A stretch of DNA of 9,974 nt from an uncultured Eubacteriales bacterium (GTDB taxonomy: Bacteria; Bacillota; Clostridia; Oscillospirales; CAG-272). This document shows, piece by piece, positions 1 through 6,022 of this stretch. The notes beneath the pieces were generated by a model. The model had not been told where the DNA came from and did no database searches. It saw only the letters and a list, made by a program, of their open reading frames with translations. The stretch lies in the NCBI GenBank assembly GCA_934446485.1, contig CAKSEM010000041.1, positions 1-9,974 of the forward strand, in the 5' to 3' direction. Numbering within the stretch: the first letter of the stretch is position 1; each line of letters starts with the position of its first letter. The translations under genes were made by a program, and so were the position numbers.

Positions 1-301
1 TACCCGGATATGTCTTTATCACAATATCGTTCAGGGAATGCTCAATGCTTTTGATAGAGCCGTCGATCGCGCGGCTGTAGACGTGACGGTTCTCCGTGTG
101 AGTCGAGCCCGGAACCACATATTTATATGCACCGGTATCGGTCATAACCTTAAGGAGCTTAAGCTCGCGTATATCACGTGATACCGTAGCTTGAGTAACG
201 TCATACCCGGCAAGCCTGAGCTTATCGATCAGCTCCTCCTGCGTTTCGATATTATAGTTTTCGATTATCTCCAGAATTTTGTTGTGTCTCTTGGTCTTCA
301 T
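1..301 (-). CDS. argR: Arginine repressor ArgR, N-terminal part (runs off the window)
   Basis: The first 100 residues of an arginine repressor/activator are present; the C-terminal part lies beyond base 1. ArgR is a hexameric, arginine-sensing DNA-binding protein that controls arginine biosynthesis and catabolism genes. The translation begins MKTKRHNKILEIIENYNIET and continues with the winged-helix segment containing QATVSRDIRELKL (about residues 37-49), the family's recognition-helix signature. A beta-wing follows (GAYKYVVPG), then the start of the linker to the arginine-binding core. The oligomerisation and arginine-contact motifs would be off the window. The ATG at 301-299 is preceded by an AAAGG-type ribosome binding site about 10 bases upstream; another ATG at 309 stops after three codons. 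It lies 51 bp after nadK and is probably the next-to-last or last gene before recN, as in other Firmicutes, but that gene is not visible. Confidence 0.95.
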   Translation of the reverse strand, partial: MKTKRHNKILEIIENYNIETQEELIDKLRLAGYDVTQATVSRDIRELKLLKVMTDTGAYKYVVPGSTHTENRHVYSRAIDGSIKSIEHSLNDIVIKTYPG

Positions 302-352
302 TTCAGCATTGCCGCCTTTCTATAGATCAGAAAAGTAAAATAATTAACCGAT

Positions 353-1174
353 TTATCTTAGCTTTGCCCTGAGAGTTGCAAGGAAGCTGTCGTTCTTCAG
401 TCGGACGAGCCGAGCCTTTGACGGTGAACGTGACAGTGTGACCGTATCTCCGAAATCGAGCCGCTCAGCTCTGTGACCGTCAACAGTGATGTACACCGAG
501 TTTCCGCCGGCGCACACACCGGATATTCCGATGACCGAATCTCCCGGGACTATAACGGGGCGATTATTCAATGAATGAGGACAGATCGGCGTGAGACAAA
601 ATGCATCGAGCACCGGTGAAAGTATCGGTCCGCCGGCCGACATTGAATACGCAGTGGAGCCGGTCGGCGTCGCGACGATCATACCGTCGGCACGGCACTG
701 CTCTATTATAACACCGTCGCAGAAAACATCAAATGTAAGCAGCCTTGCCACAGGTCCGTTTGAGAGGACGATATCGTTGAGTGCTGTCGGCATCGATATA
801 TGCGCTCCGTCGCGGCGCACTATCCTGCAGTCGAGCATCATGCGCTCTTCAATAACATATTCACCGTCAAGTATACGCGAGAGCAGTTCGGTATCGGTGC
901 TTTCAAGCTCGGCAAGATACCCGACCCTTCCGAAATTGATTCCGAGCATAGGTATCCCGAGAGGAGCCAAGTGAGCTGCCGCACTTATGATCGAGCCGTC
1001 ACCGCCGAGAATAAGAGCCATATCAGAGCGCGGAGGCACGGCATCTGTGCCGATGTCATACATACGCACGGCACAGGAGCGGCTTTTAAGGTATTCGATG
1101 AGCTTTGGAAGATACACCGGATCGCTGCACTTTTCCCGGTTAACGATCAGAATTATACTGTTTATTCTATTCAA
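353..1174 (-). CDS. nadK: NAD kinase
   Basis: ATP- or polyphosphate-dependent NAD kinase, which phosphorylates the 2'-hydroxyl of the NAD adenosine ribose to give NADP in the cytosol. The 273-residue product has the family's normal length. The GGDG motif lies at residues 57-60, followed by GINFGRVGYL (78-87). LNDIVL (132-137) stands where many homologues have LNE. The NAD-binding signature, from RADGMIVATPTGSTAYS to AGGPI, spans 161-184, and CPHSLNNRP is at 198-206. The start codon is TTG at 1174-1172: no ATG or GTG fits in frame near the N-terminal strand, and a GGGGGT ribosome binding site (1188-1183) sits 8-9 bases upstream. Only 15 bp separate it from the tlyA stop, so it is co-transcribed. 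A nadK next to tlyA and argR is common in Clostridia. Confidence 0.97.
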   Translation of the reverse strand: MNRINSIILIVNREKCSDPVYLPKLIEYLKSRSCAVRMYDIGTDAVPPRSDMALILGGDGSIISAAAHLAPLGIPMLGINFGRVGYLAELESTDTELLSRILDGEYVIEERMMLDCRIVRRDGAHISMPTALNDIVLSNGPVARLLTFDVFCDGVIIEQCRADGMIVATPTGSTAYSMSAGGPILSPVLDAFCLTPICPHSLNNRPVIVPGDSVIGISGVCAGGNSVYITVDGHRAERLDFGDTVTLSRSPSKARLVRLKNDSFLATLRAKLR

Positions 1175-1189
1175 AAAACGACACCCCCG

Positions 1190-1969
1190 TTAGGAATAGA
1201 CGACTGTGCGGATATCTTCCGGCGAGATCTTCAAATCTCCCGATCCGTCCTTATGTGACATGTAAAGAAATTCGGTATTGCCGTCGCCGCCGCTGATCGG
1301 CGAACGCATCAGATCCGTAACACAGAATCCCGCCGCCGCTGCCGCTTCAAGAATTTTTTCGATCGCGCGGCAGTGCTCGCGCGGGTCACGAACAATGCCG
1401 CTCTTACCGAGAGACCCGGGACCGCATTCAAACTGAGGCTTAATTAGACCGATATATACACCCGACATTTTCAGTATTGATGCAATAGGAATCAGCACAT
1501 AGCTTTGCGAAATAAACGAGAGATCGGCAACTGCCATATCGCACAGCTCGCCGAACGATTCCGCAGACAGAGAACGCGCGTTGAAATGCTCCATTGATAT
1601 AACGCGCTCGTTGCTGCGCAGCGACGGCACGAGCTGGTCGATGCCGGAATCGACAGCATAAACACGTTCTGCACCGCCTTTCAGCAGACAGTCGGTAAAA
1701 CCGCCGGTAGACGCGCCGATGTCGGCACATACGAGTCCCTTCGGTGATACGCCGAAGGTGTCAAGTGCTGCCGCAAGCTTGATCCCGCCGCGGCTGACAA
1801 ACGGAATAGCGTCGGTTTCGACGCACACATCGTCCCCTTCGGATACGCTGTACGCGGATTTTCTGATCTCCCGTGAATTTACGCAAACGGCACCGGATTC
1901 TATGAGGGCACGCGCACGGCTGCGCGAAATATCCGGAAAGTTCGCCGCAATATAAGAGTCAAGCCTCAT
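1190..1969 (-). CDS. tlyA: TlyA-family rRNA 2'-O-methyltransferase (S4 + FtsJ domains)
   Basis: TlyA/YqxC-type protein joining an N-terminal S4 RNA-binding domain to an FtsJ-like, SAM-dependent methyltransferase. Characterised mycobacterial members 2'-O-methylate 16S and 23S rRNA; activity in this organism is inferred. Starting at MRLDSYIA, the S4 part covers about the first 60 residues (SRSRARALIESGAVCVN), followed by the family mark VSRGGIKLAAAL. The SAM-binding motif DIGASTGGFTDCLL comes next, then ADLSFIS and LIKPQFE, which fit the FtsJ Lys-Asp-Lys-Glu catalytic arrangement. I chose the ATG at 1969 because family members begin at this MRLD. It gives about 259 residues and starts 14 bp after ispA. 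An in-frame ATG at 2008 would add 13 residues and overlap ispA by 25 bp. Neither start has a strong ribosome binding site, so translation is probably coupled to ispA. Confidence 0.93.
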   Translation of the reverse strand: MRLDSYIAANFPDISRSRARALIESGAVCVNSREIRKSAYSVSEGDDVCVETDAIPFVSRGGIKLAAALDTFGVSPKGLVCADIGASTGGFTDCLLKGGAERVYAVDSGIDQLVPSLRSNERVISMEHFNARSLSAESFGELCDMAVADLSFISQSYVLIPIASILKMSGVYIGLIKPQFECGPGSLGKSGIVRDPREHCRAIEKILEAAAAAGFCVTDLMRSPISGGDGNTEFLYMSHKDGSGDLKISPEDIRTVVYS

Positions 1970-1983
1970 AGCACAGCAAACCG

Positions 1984-2862
1984 TTATTTCTTGCGCGACA
2001 TCAGCCATATCGCAAGCTGCGACAGAACATCGCTTCCCGGGTATTCCGATACGGCATCGATTGCAAGTCTCGTGACGCGATACTCTTCATCCATCGCCGC
2101 ATCGAGACCCATAAATGATGTCACCGTCCGTTTGTCATTTCTTTCATCGCTCCCGACCGGCTTTCCGAGTTCTTCCGTACTGCTCGTTACATCAAGGATG
2201 TCGTCGTGTATCTGGAAAGCAAGTCCCAGATTCTGCGCATAGTCCTTAATACGTCGGAGAGTCTCCTCAGTCGGAGTATCGTTTGCCGCAAACACGCCGA
2301 GCAGGCAGGCGGCTTCGATAAGTGCTCCCGTCTTAAGTGAATGAAGCTTACGAAGGTCATCATACGATAGAGCTTCATGGAGAATATCGATCTCCTGACC
2401 GCGGCACATACCGTGATATCCTGCAAGATTTGAAAGCGCTTCGGTCGCACGTCTTACGGAACGGTCAGACACTGTGCTGTTCGCAGCAACCGTTCGGAAG
2501 GCAAGCGTCAGGAGCGAGTCGCCCGCAAGCAGAGCTATCGCCTCACCGAACTTTTTGTGGCATGACAGCTTGCCGCGCCGCATAGCATCGTCATCCATGC
2601 ACGGCAGATCGTCGTGGATGAGCGAATACGCATGGACCATCTCAATAGCGCAGGCGTATGGCATTGCAGCCTCGGCACACCCTCCGAACATCTCGGCAAA
2701 GCTAAGCGTCAGAAAGGCGCGTATCCGTTTACCTCCGCCGAGGAGCGCATAGCGCATAGCTTCCGTCAGTGTAGACGTGTCTGATGGATCAAAGCATCCC
2801 TCAAGCGCCCGTTCAATCTCCAGGGCGCGCTCGGACAGAATATCAGCTATATTAAGTATCAC
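1984..2862 (-). CDS. ispA: Polyprenyl (farnesyl) diphosphate synthase
   Basis: Trans-prenyltransferase that condenses isopentenyl diphosphate with allylic diphosphates, most likely making C15 farnesyl diphosphate for undecaprenyl carrier and other isoprenoids. Counting from the upstream GTG at 2871: GGGKRIR is at 45-51; the first Asp-rich motif DDLPCMDDD at 87-95; GQEID at 158-162; KTGALI at 180-185; the second Asp-rich motif QIHDDILD at 220-227; and GKPVGSDERNDKRT at 236-249. The segment HAYSLIHDDLP, with a two-residue insert in the first motif, matches E. coli IspA, which supports farnesyl rather than longer products. The GTG at 2871 lies inside the ribosome binding site GAGGTGA (2874-2868). 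The GTG at 2862, five bases after that site, is the better start and gives about 292 residues. xseB ends at 2873. The expected downstream dxs gene is missing. Confidence 0.95.
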   Translation of the reverse strand: MILNIADILSERALEIERALEGCFDPSDTSTLTEAMRYALLGGGKRIRAFLTLSFAEMFGGCAEAAMPYACAIEMVHAYSLIHDDLPCMDDDAMRRGKLSCHKKFGEAIALLAGDSLLTLAFRTVAANSTVSDRSVRRATEALSNLAGYHGMCRGQEIDILHEALSYDDLRKLHSLKTGALIEAACLLGVFAANDTPTEETLRRIKDYAQNLGLAFQIHDDILDVTSSTEELGKPVGSDERNDKRTVTSFMGLDAAMDEEYRVTRLAIDAVSEYPGSDVLSQLAIWLMSRKK

Positions 2863-2872
2863 AGATGTCACC

Positions 2873-3106
2873 TCAATTCATTGCTTCCTCAGTGGCGGAG
2901 CCGTCGTCACCGAGTTTCAAACGCACAACCTTCTGTTCGGCAGCATCGAGCTTGCTGTTACACAGCTTGACAAGCGATATGCCCTCTTCAAAGAGCGATA
3001 GCGACTCATCGAGCGGAACATTTCCCGACTCGAGCAGCTTTGCAGTCTCTTCAAGACGTGCCAGCGCTGCTTCAAACGTAAGCGACTTTATCTCTTCACT
3101 GTTCAT
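2873..3106 (-). CDS. xseB: Exodeoxyribonuclease VII small subunit
   Basis: Small subunit of exonuclease VII, which binds the XseA C-terminal helical region and activates degradation of single-stranded DNA from both ends. The 77-residue length is typical. The sequence carries the family pattern LTFEAALARLEETAKLLESG followed by VPLDESLSLFEEGISLVKLC, predicting an antiparallel helical hairpin, and ends in a short acidic tail. The ATG at 3106 has an AGAAAGG ribosome binding site seven bases upstream. Its stop at 2873 lies within the ispA ribosome binding site, so the two genes are tightly coupled. It is separated from xseA by 54 bp containing a small hairpin, whereas these two genes are often nearly adjacent. 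Confidence 0.95.
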   Translation of the reverse strand: MNSEEIKSLTFEAALARLEETAKLLESGNVPLDESLSLFEEGISLVKLCNSKLDAAEQKVVRLKLGDDGSATEEAMN

Positions 3107-3132
3107 AACTAAACCTTTCTCATGCTTCCGCT

Positions 3133-3149
3133 TTTCGGACTTGCCGAAA
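3133..3149 (-). promoter_or_regulatory. Small hairpin in the xseA-xseB spacer
   Basis: On the minus strand, TTTCGG and CCGAAA flank a five-base loop (CAAGT), forming a 6-bp stem that one G-T pair may extend. It lies in the 54-base gap between the xseA stop and the xseB start. No T-tract follows, so it is not a clear terminator; it could mark an mRNA processing or stability site. Function is inferred. Confidence 0.35.
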
Positions 3150-3160
3150 GATCGGATAAC

Positions 3161-4408
3161 TTATTTGGAACTGCCCGTTTCCGAATTCGGATGGAGCGCA
3201 ACCACATTCGCATCAGCCGAACCGTCCGCGGTGCGGAATGTTACGCAATCGCCGATATTCAGCTGCGAAACCGATTTGATCAGGTGACGCTCTCCGTCAT
3301 ACACTGCACTGTAGCCGCGCGATATGACCGACAGCGGATTAAGCGCTTCCAGCTTAGCTGCAACCCTCCCGAGAGACAGCTTTGCATCGGCGACACGCGC
3401 CCTCTCGGACGACACGATGCGTTCCGAAGCAAACAGTACCGCCATCCGTCGGTCATCTATCAGGAGCTTCGGATCCGACAGATGTCTCGTTGATGAAAGA
3501 TAACGCAGTCGCTCACGAAGTGATGTAATTTTTTGTGAAATGAGACGGGATTCAAATTTCACAACATTGTCGAACTTCATCTTCAATTCTCCGGTTTCGG
3601 GGACGGCGAGCTCTGCTGCCGCCGACGGAGTAGGCGCGCGGCGATCTGCGACAAAGTCGCAGATAGTAAAGTCGGTTTCATGTCCGACCGCCGATATAAC
3701 CGGAATCTCAGATCGCGCAACCTCGCGCGCGAGAGTCTCATCGTTGAACGCCCAAAGATCTTCTATCGATCCGCCTCCGCGCCCGATTATCAGAACGTCT
3801 GCCGAGTGTGTTCGGTTGAAGTATCTGACGCCTTCGATCAGCGAGTGCGGTGCGTCGGGGCCTTGTACGAGTGAAGGATAAAGGATTATCTTAGCATACG
3901 GAAATCTTCTTCCCGTAACGTTTATCATGTCGCGGATCGCCGCACCGGTGGGCGATGTTATAATGCCGATACGCGCAGGTATCTTCGGGATCTGTCGCTT
4001 TCGCGAGGCATCGAAAAGTCCCTCTGCCTCAAGCCGCTTCTTCAGCTGCTCATATGCTATATACAGCGCTCCGACACCGTCAGGCTCCATCGCATCGGCA
4101 TAAAGCTGATACTGACCGTCCCGGACGAATGAAGTGACCCTTCCGTGCGCTATTACCTTCATTCCGTTCTCAGGTACAAAAGCAAGCCGCGATGCGGATG
4201 AGCGGAACATGACGGAACGTATGAGGCTCTCTTCATCTTTAAGTGAAAAATAGAAATGTCCCGTGGAATGATTCTTGAAATTAGATATCTCTCCCTTTAC
4301 CCACACATCGGTCAGAGCGGGTTCCGAGTCGAATATTCCCTTTATTTTCGAATTCAGTTCAGATACGCTCAGCGCACTGTGCGCATTTTCATTCTGCAAG
4401 CGACTCAC
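3161..4408 (-). CDS. xseA: Exodeoxyribonuclease VII large subunit
   Basis: Catalytic large subunit of exonuclease VII, a processive single-strand DNA exonuclease used in repair and in clearing displaced strands. The 415-residue length is normal. An N-terminal OB-fold (about 12-110) includes LTDVWVKGEISNFKNHSTGH and FSLKD. The catalytic region holds RIGIITSPTGAAIRD (146-160), IIGRGGGSIEDLWAFN (207-222) and SAVGHETDFTICDFVADRRA followed by PTPSAAAE (239-266). The rest is a charged helical segment that binds XseB, ending in an SH3-like tail (VISRGYSAVYD). The GTG at 4408 overlaps the upstream stop as GTGA, but is only one base from its ribosome binding site GGGAGG (4415-4410). The in-frame TTG at 4399, ten bases from that site, is a serious alternative and would remove three residues. 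Confidence 0.96.
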   Translation of the reverse strand: MSRLQNENAHSALSVSELNSKIKGIFDSEPALTDVWVKGEISNFKNHSTGHFYFSLKDEESLIRSVMFRSSASRLAFVPENGMKVIAHGRVTSFVRDGQYQLYADAMEPDGVGALYIAYEQLKKRLEAEGLFDASRKRQIPKIPARIGIITSPTGAAIRDMINVTGRRFPYAKIILYPSLVQGPDAPHSLIEGVRYFNRTHSADVLIIGRGGGSIEDLWAFNDETLAREVARSEIPVISAVGHETDFTICDFVADRRAPTPSAAAELAVPETGELKMKFDNVVKFESRLISQKITSLRERLRYLSSTRHLSDPKLLIDDRRMAVLFASERIVSSERARVADAKLSLGRVAAKLEALNPLSVISRGYSAVYDGERHLIKSVSQLNIGDCVTFRTADGSADANVVALHPNSETGSSK

Positions 4409-5385
4409 ACCTCCCGTCCGACAACGCTCCTTTGATGAAGAAGCGCACCGGCTGCAGCAACGCCGACCGCATTGTCGGCAGACAGCGGCGGCTCAGCAAA
4501 CGATCCTAAGTCAGAAAGACGCCGTCTGATATATTCGGAGCTCATAACACCGCCGGCAAATATAACCGGCATATCGCCGAACATTCCGCGCGCCGCCGAC
4601 ACGGCGGAGCGCAATGACCTCGCGATATATTCAAGGACGAATGCCGACACGTCCGACTGACCGAACCCGTCCGATATCATTCGTTCCGCGAGATTTTGGA
4701 GCCCTGATAAATTAAAGTCAGCTCCCTTAACGGAGACGCGGCTTACACGCGGTGTGTCCGACAGACCCAGAGCCGCGCGGTCAAGCTCGGGTCCGCACGG
4801 GAACTTAAAGCCGAGCTTTACACCTATCCTGTCGATTATCTGTCCGGCGTTAGCGTCCTCGCTGCCGCCTATCCGCGAAATATCAATAATTGCATCTTGT
4901 GACGGTACAACATGAAGTATATCGGTCGTTCCGCCGGAGACGTGGAGTGCAATATATTCGCTGTCAAACATATGCGACAGCGGAATACGCCCGTCGTTTG
5001 CAGACAGAGTGGCAGCAATAACATGCCCCACCTGATGCGACGTTTCATACAGCGGCACACCGAGTACCGCTGCCGCTCCGGCAGCAGCAGCACGCCCCGC
5101 AAGAAAGCACGGCATATATGATCCCGAAGCCGATCTCGGCGACACCGAACACGCAACGCCCGCTATACGTAAGGTCGTATCGGCAAGAACCGTTCTCAGC
5201 CGTTCAGCAGCTCTCGGAAGGTTTTTAATGTGCGAAAACACGGCATCGCTCTGACGCAATCCGACCTCTCCCGTCTTTACGGGAAGCGGTTCCTTGATGT
5301 TTGCAAGGATCGAGCCGTCACCGTCACAAAGGGCAACCGAGGTGGTGTAATTACTCGTGTCGAATCCCAAAAAAACGTCACTCAT
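4405..5385 (-). CDS. TsaD/Kae1-like (peptidase M22 family) protein, probable TsaD paralogue
   Basis: Member of the ASKHA-fold Kae1/TsaD family; TsaD itself makes the t6A37 modification of ANN-decoding tRNAs. The 326 residues run slightly shorter than typical TsaD. The N-terminal phosphate loop reads FLGFDTSNYTTSVAL (5-19), whereas TsaD usually has a TSCDETS-like sequence, so this is probably a divergent paralogue rather than the t6A enzyme. The metal ligands appear intact: HQVGH at 117-121 matches the HxxxH motif, and D304 in SADNAVG matches the third ligand. Other ATP-site elements are HVSGGTTDIL (148-157), EDANAGQIIDRIG (176-188), CGPELDRAA (197-205) and FAGGVMSSEYIRRRL (276-290). Start: ATG at 5385 with GGAGGG seven bases upstream. 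It sits 21 bp after nusB and overlaps xseA by 4 bp, occupying the slot where folD is found in Bacillus. It is often labelled O-sialoglycoprotein endopeptidase, a historical name unsupported here. Confidence 0.85.
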   Translation of the reverse strand: MSDVFLGFDTSNYTTSVALCDGDGSILANIKEPLPVKTGEVGLRQSDAVFSHIKNLPRAAERLRTVLADTTLRIAGVACSVSPRSASGSYMPCFLAGRAAAAGAAAVLGVPLYETSHQVGHVIAATLSANDGRIPLSHMFDSEYIALHVSGGTTDILHVVPSQDAIIDISRIGGSEDANAGQIIDRIGVKLGFKFPCGPELDRAALGLSDTPRVSRVSVKGADFNLSGLQNLAERMISDGFGQSDVSAFVLEYIARSLRSAVSAARGMFGDMPVIFAGGVMSSEYIRRRLSDLGSFAEPPLSADNAVGVAAAGALLHQRSVVGREV

Positions 5386-5406
5386 ATATCCCTCCGCAGA
5401 GGCGCA

Positions 5407-5826
5407 TCAAAGGCGCCCGGCTTCACGGGCTATCCTGTTTAAGATACCGTTTACAAATGCAGGCTCCTGTTCATTGCCGTATTTTTTTACAAGCTCGAGA
5501 GCTTCGTTTATTGCCACCTTAGGCGGAATATCTGTGCACAGCAGCTCATAAATAGAAAGCCGCAGCGCCGTGCGCACAACGCCGGACATACGAGACGCGC
5601 TCCAGTTTTTAGAGTCTTTCTCGATCATGGCATCCGCTTCCGAAGTAAAGCCGACCGCGCCGACAAAGGTATCGTGTGCATATCCCGAAGTCGGTATTGA
5701 TTCGCCGTCGTCATAAAATGACGAAAACTGCTCCTCGGCGGAGGCTTCGCGGTTATAATCTACTGCATACAGCATTTGGAATACACGCTCTCGGCGGTCG
5801 TTCTTGTCATTTCCGAATTCGGTCAT
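5407..5826 (-). CDS. nusB: Transcription antitermination factor NusB
   Basis: NusB binds NusE (ribosomal protein S10) and boxA RNA to promote antitermination of rRNA operons. The 139-residue product matches the family length. It starts with a charged N-terminus and RRERVFQMLYAVDY (11-24). Conserved helical blocks follow: KNWSASRMSGVVRTALRLSIYEL (73-95, shown only by its outline residues W75 and R80), then PPKVAINEALELVKKYG (101-117) and FVNGILNRIA (124-133), the strongest family signature. The ATG at 5826 is preceded by a GGAAAGG ribosome binding site about ten bases upstream. It is the first gene of the operon; a consensus promoter lies about 85 bp upstream and the following gene starts 21 bp after its stop. 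Confidence 0.96.
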   Translation of the reverse strand: MTEFGNDKNDRRERVFQMLYAVDYNREASAEEQFSSFYDDGESIPTSGYAHDTFVGAVGFTSEADAMIEKDSKNWSASRMSGVVRTALRLSIYELLCTDIPPKVAINEALELVKKYGNEQEPAFVNGILNRIAREAGRL

Positions 5827-5877
5827 ATATAGTCAGCCTTTCCGTATGCCGCGCGTGAGGCAGCACAGTTAATTTCG

Positions 5878-5889
5878 GCACAAATGTGC
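5878..5889. repeat. Short inverted repeat in the nusB leader
   Basis: The 12-bp sequence GCACAAATGTGC consists of 5-bp arms (GCACA and TGTGC) around two bases. It lies in the transcribed leader, roughly 15-27 bases after the predicted start point. It could be a small operator or chance. Confidence 0.3.
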
Positions 5890-5910
5890 GCTCATGTATA
5901 TTCACTAATA

Positions 5911-5939
5911 ATTATACATCAGACTTATCCGTTTGTCAA
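5911..5939 (-). promoter_or_regulatory. Sigma-A promoter of the nusB-argR operon
   Basis: On the minus strand, TTGACA (5939-5934) and TATAAT (5916-5911) are separated by exactly 17 bases. Both hexamers match the housekeeping consensus perfectly, and the element points toward nusB. The predicted transcript starts near 5904, leaving a leader of about 80 bases with no obvious riboswitch. A strong constitutive promoter fits the housekeeping content of the operon. Confidence 0.85.
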
Positions 5940-5979
5940 TGGAATCGGCACGGACTTTTACAATTTGCCGTAAATATGT

Positions 5980-6011
5980 GAAGCGGGCTGCCGATCGTGG
6001 CAGCCCGCTTC
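5980..6011 (-). terminator. Terminator hairpin after capA
   Basis: A perfect 13-bp GC-rich stem (GAAGCGGGCTGCC pairing with GGCAGCCCGCTTC) closes a six-base loop, about 12 bases after the capA stop. The sequence beyond it on the minus strand (ACATATTTACGG) is only weakly T-rich, so the U-tract is imperfect. The stem separates capA from the nusB promoter. Confidence 0.75.
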
Positions 6012-6022
6012 TGCAATCAAAA

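Noticed and set aside
302..352. Possible internal promoter for argR in the AT-rich nadK-argR gap
   Set aside because: A TATAGA-like hexamer is present, but no matching -35 lies at a suitable distance and the gap is only 51 bases.
591..974. Plus-strand open frame opposite nadK
   Set aside because: It is entirely antisense to a gene with full family motifs, has a Ser/Ile-rich composition typical of antisense frames, and shows no recognisable domain.
5890..5910. Possible ArgR box in the nusB leader (a TGAAT half-site after the -10 box)
   Set aside because: Only one half of the TGAAT/ATTCA arrangement is recognisable; the second half does not match, so I do not call an operator.
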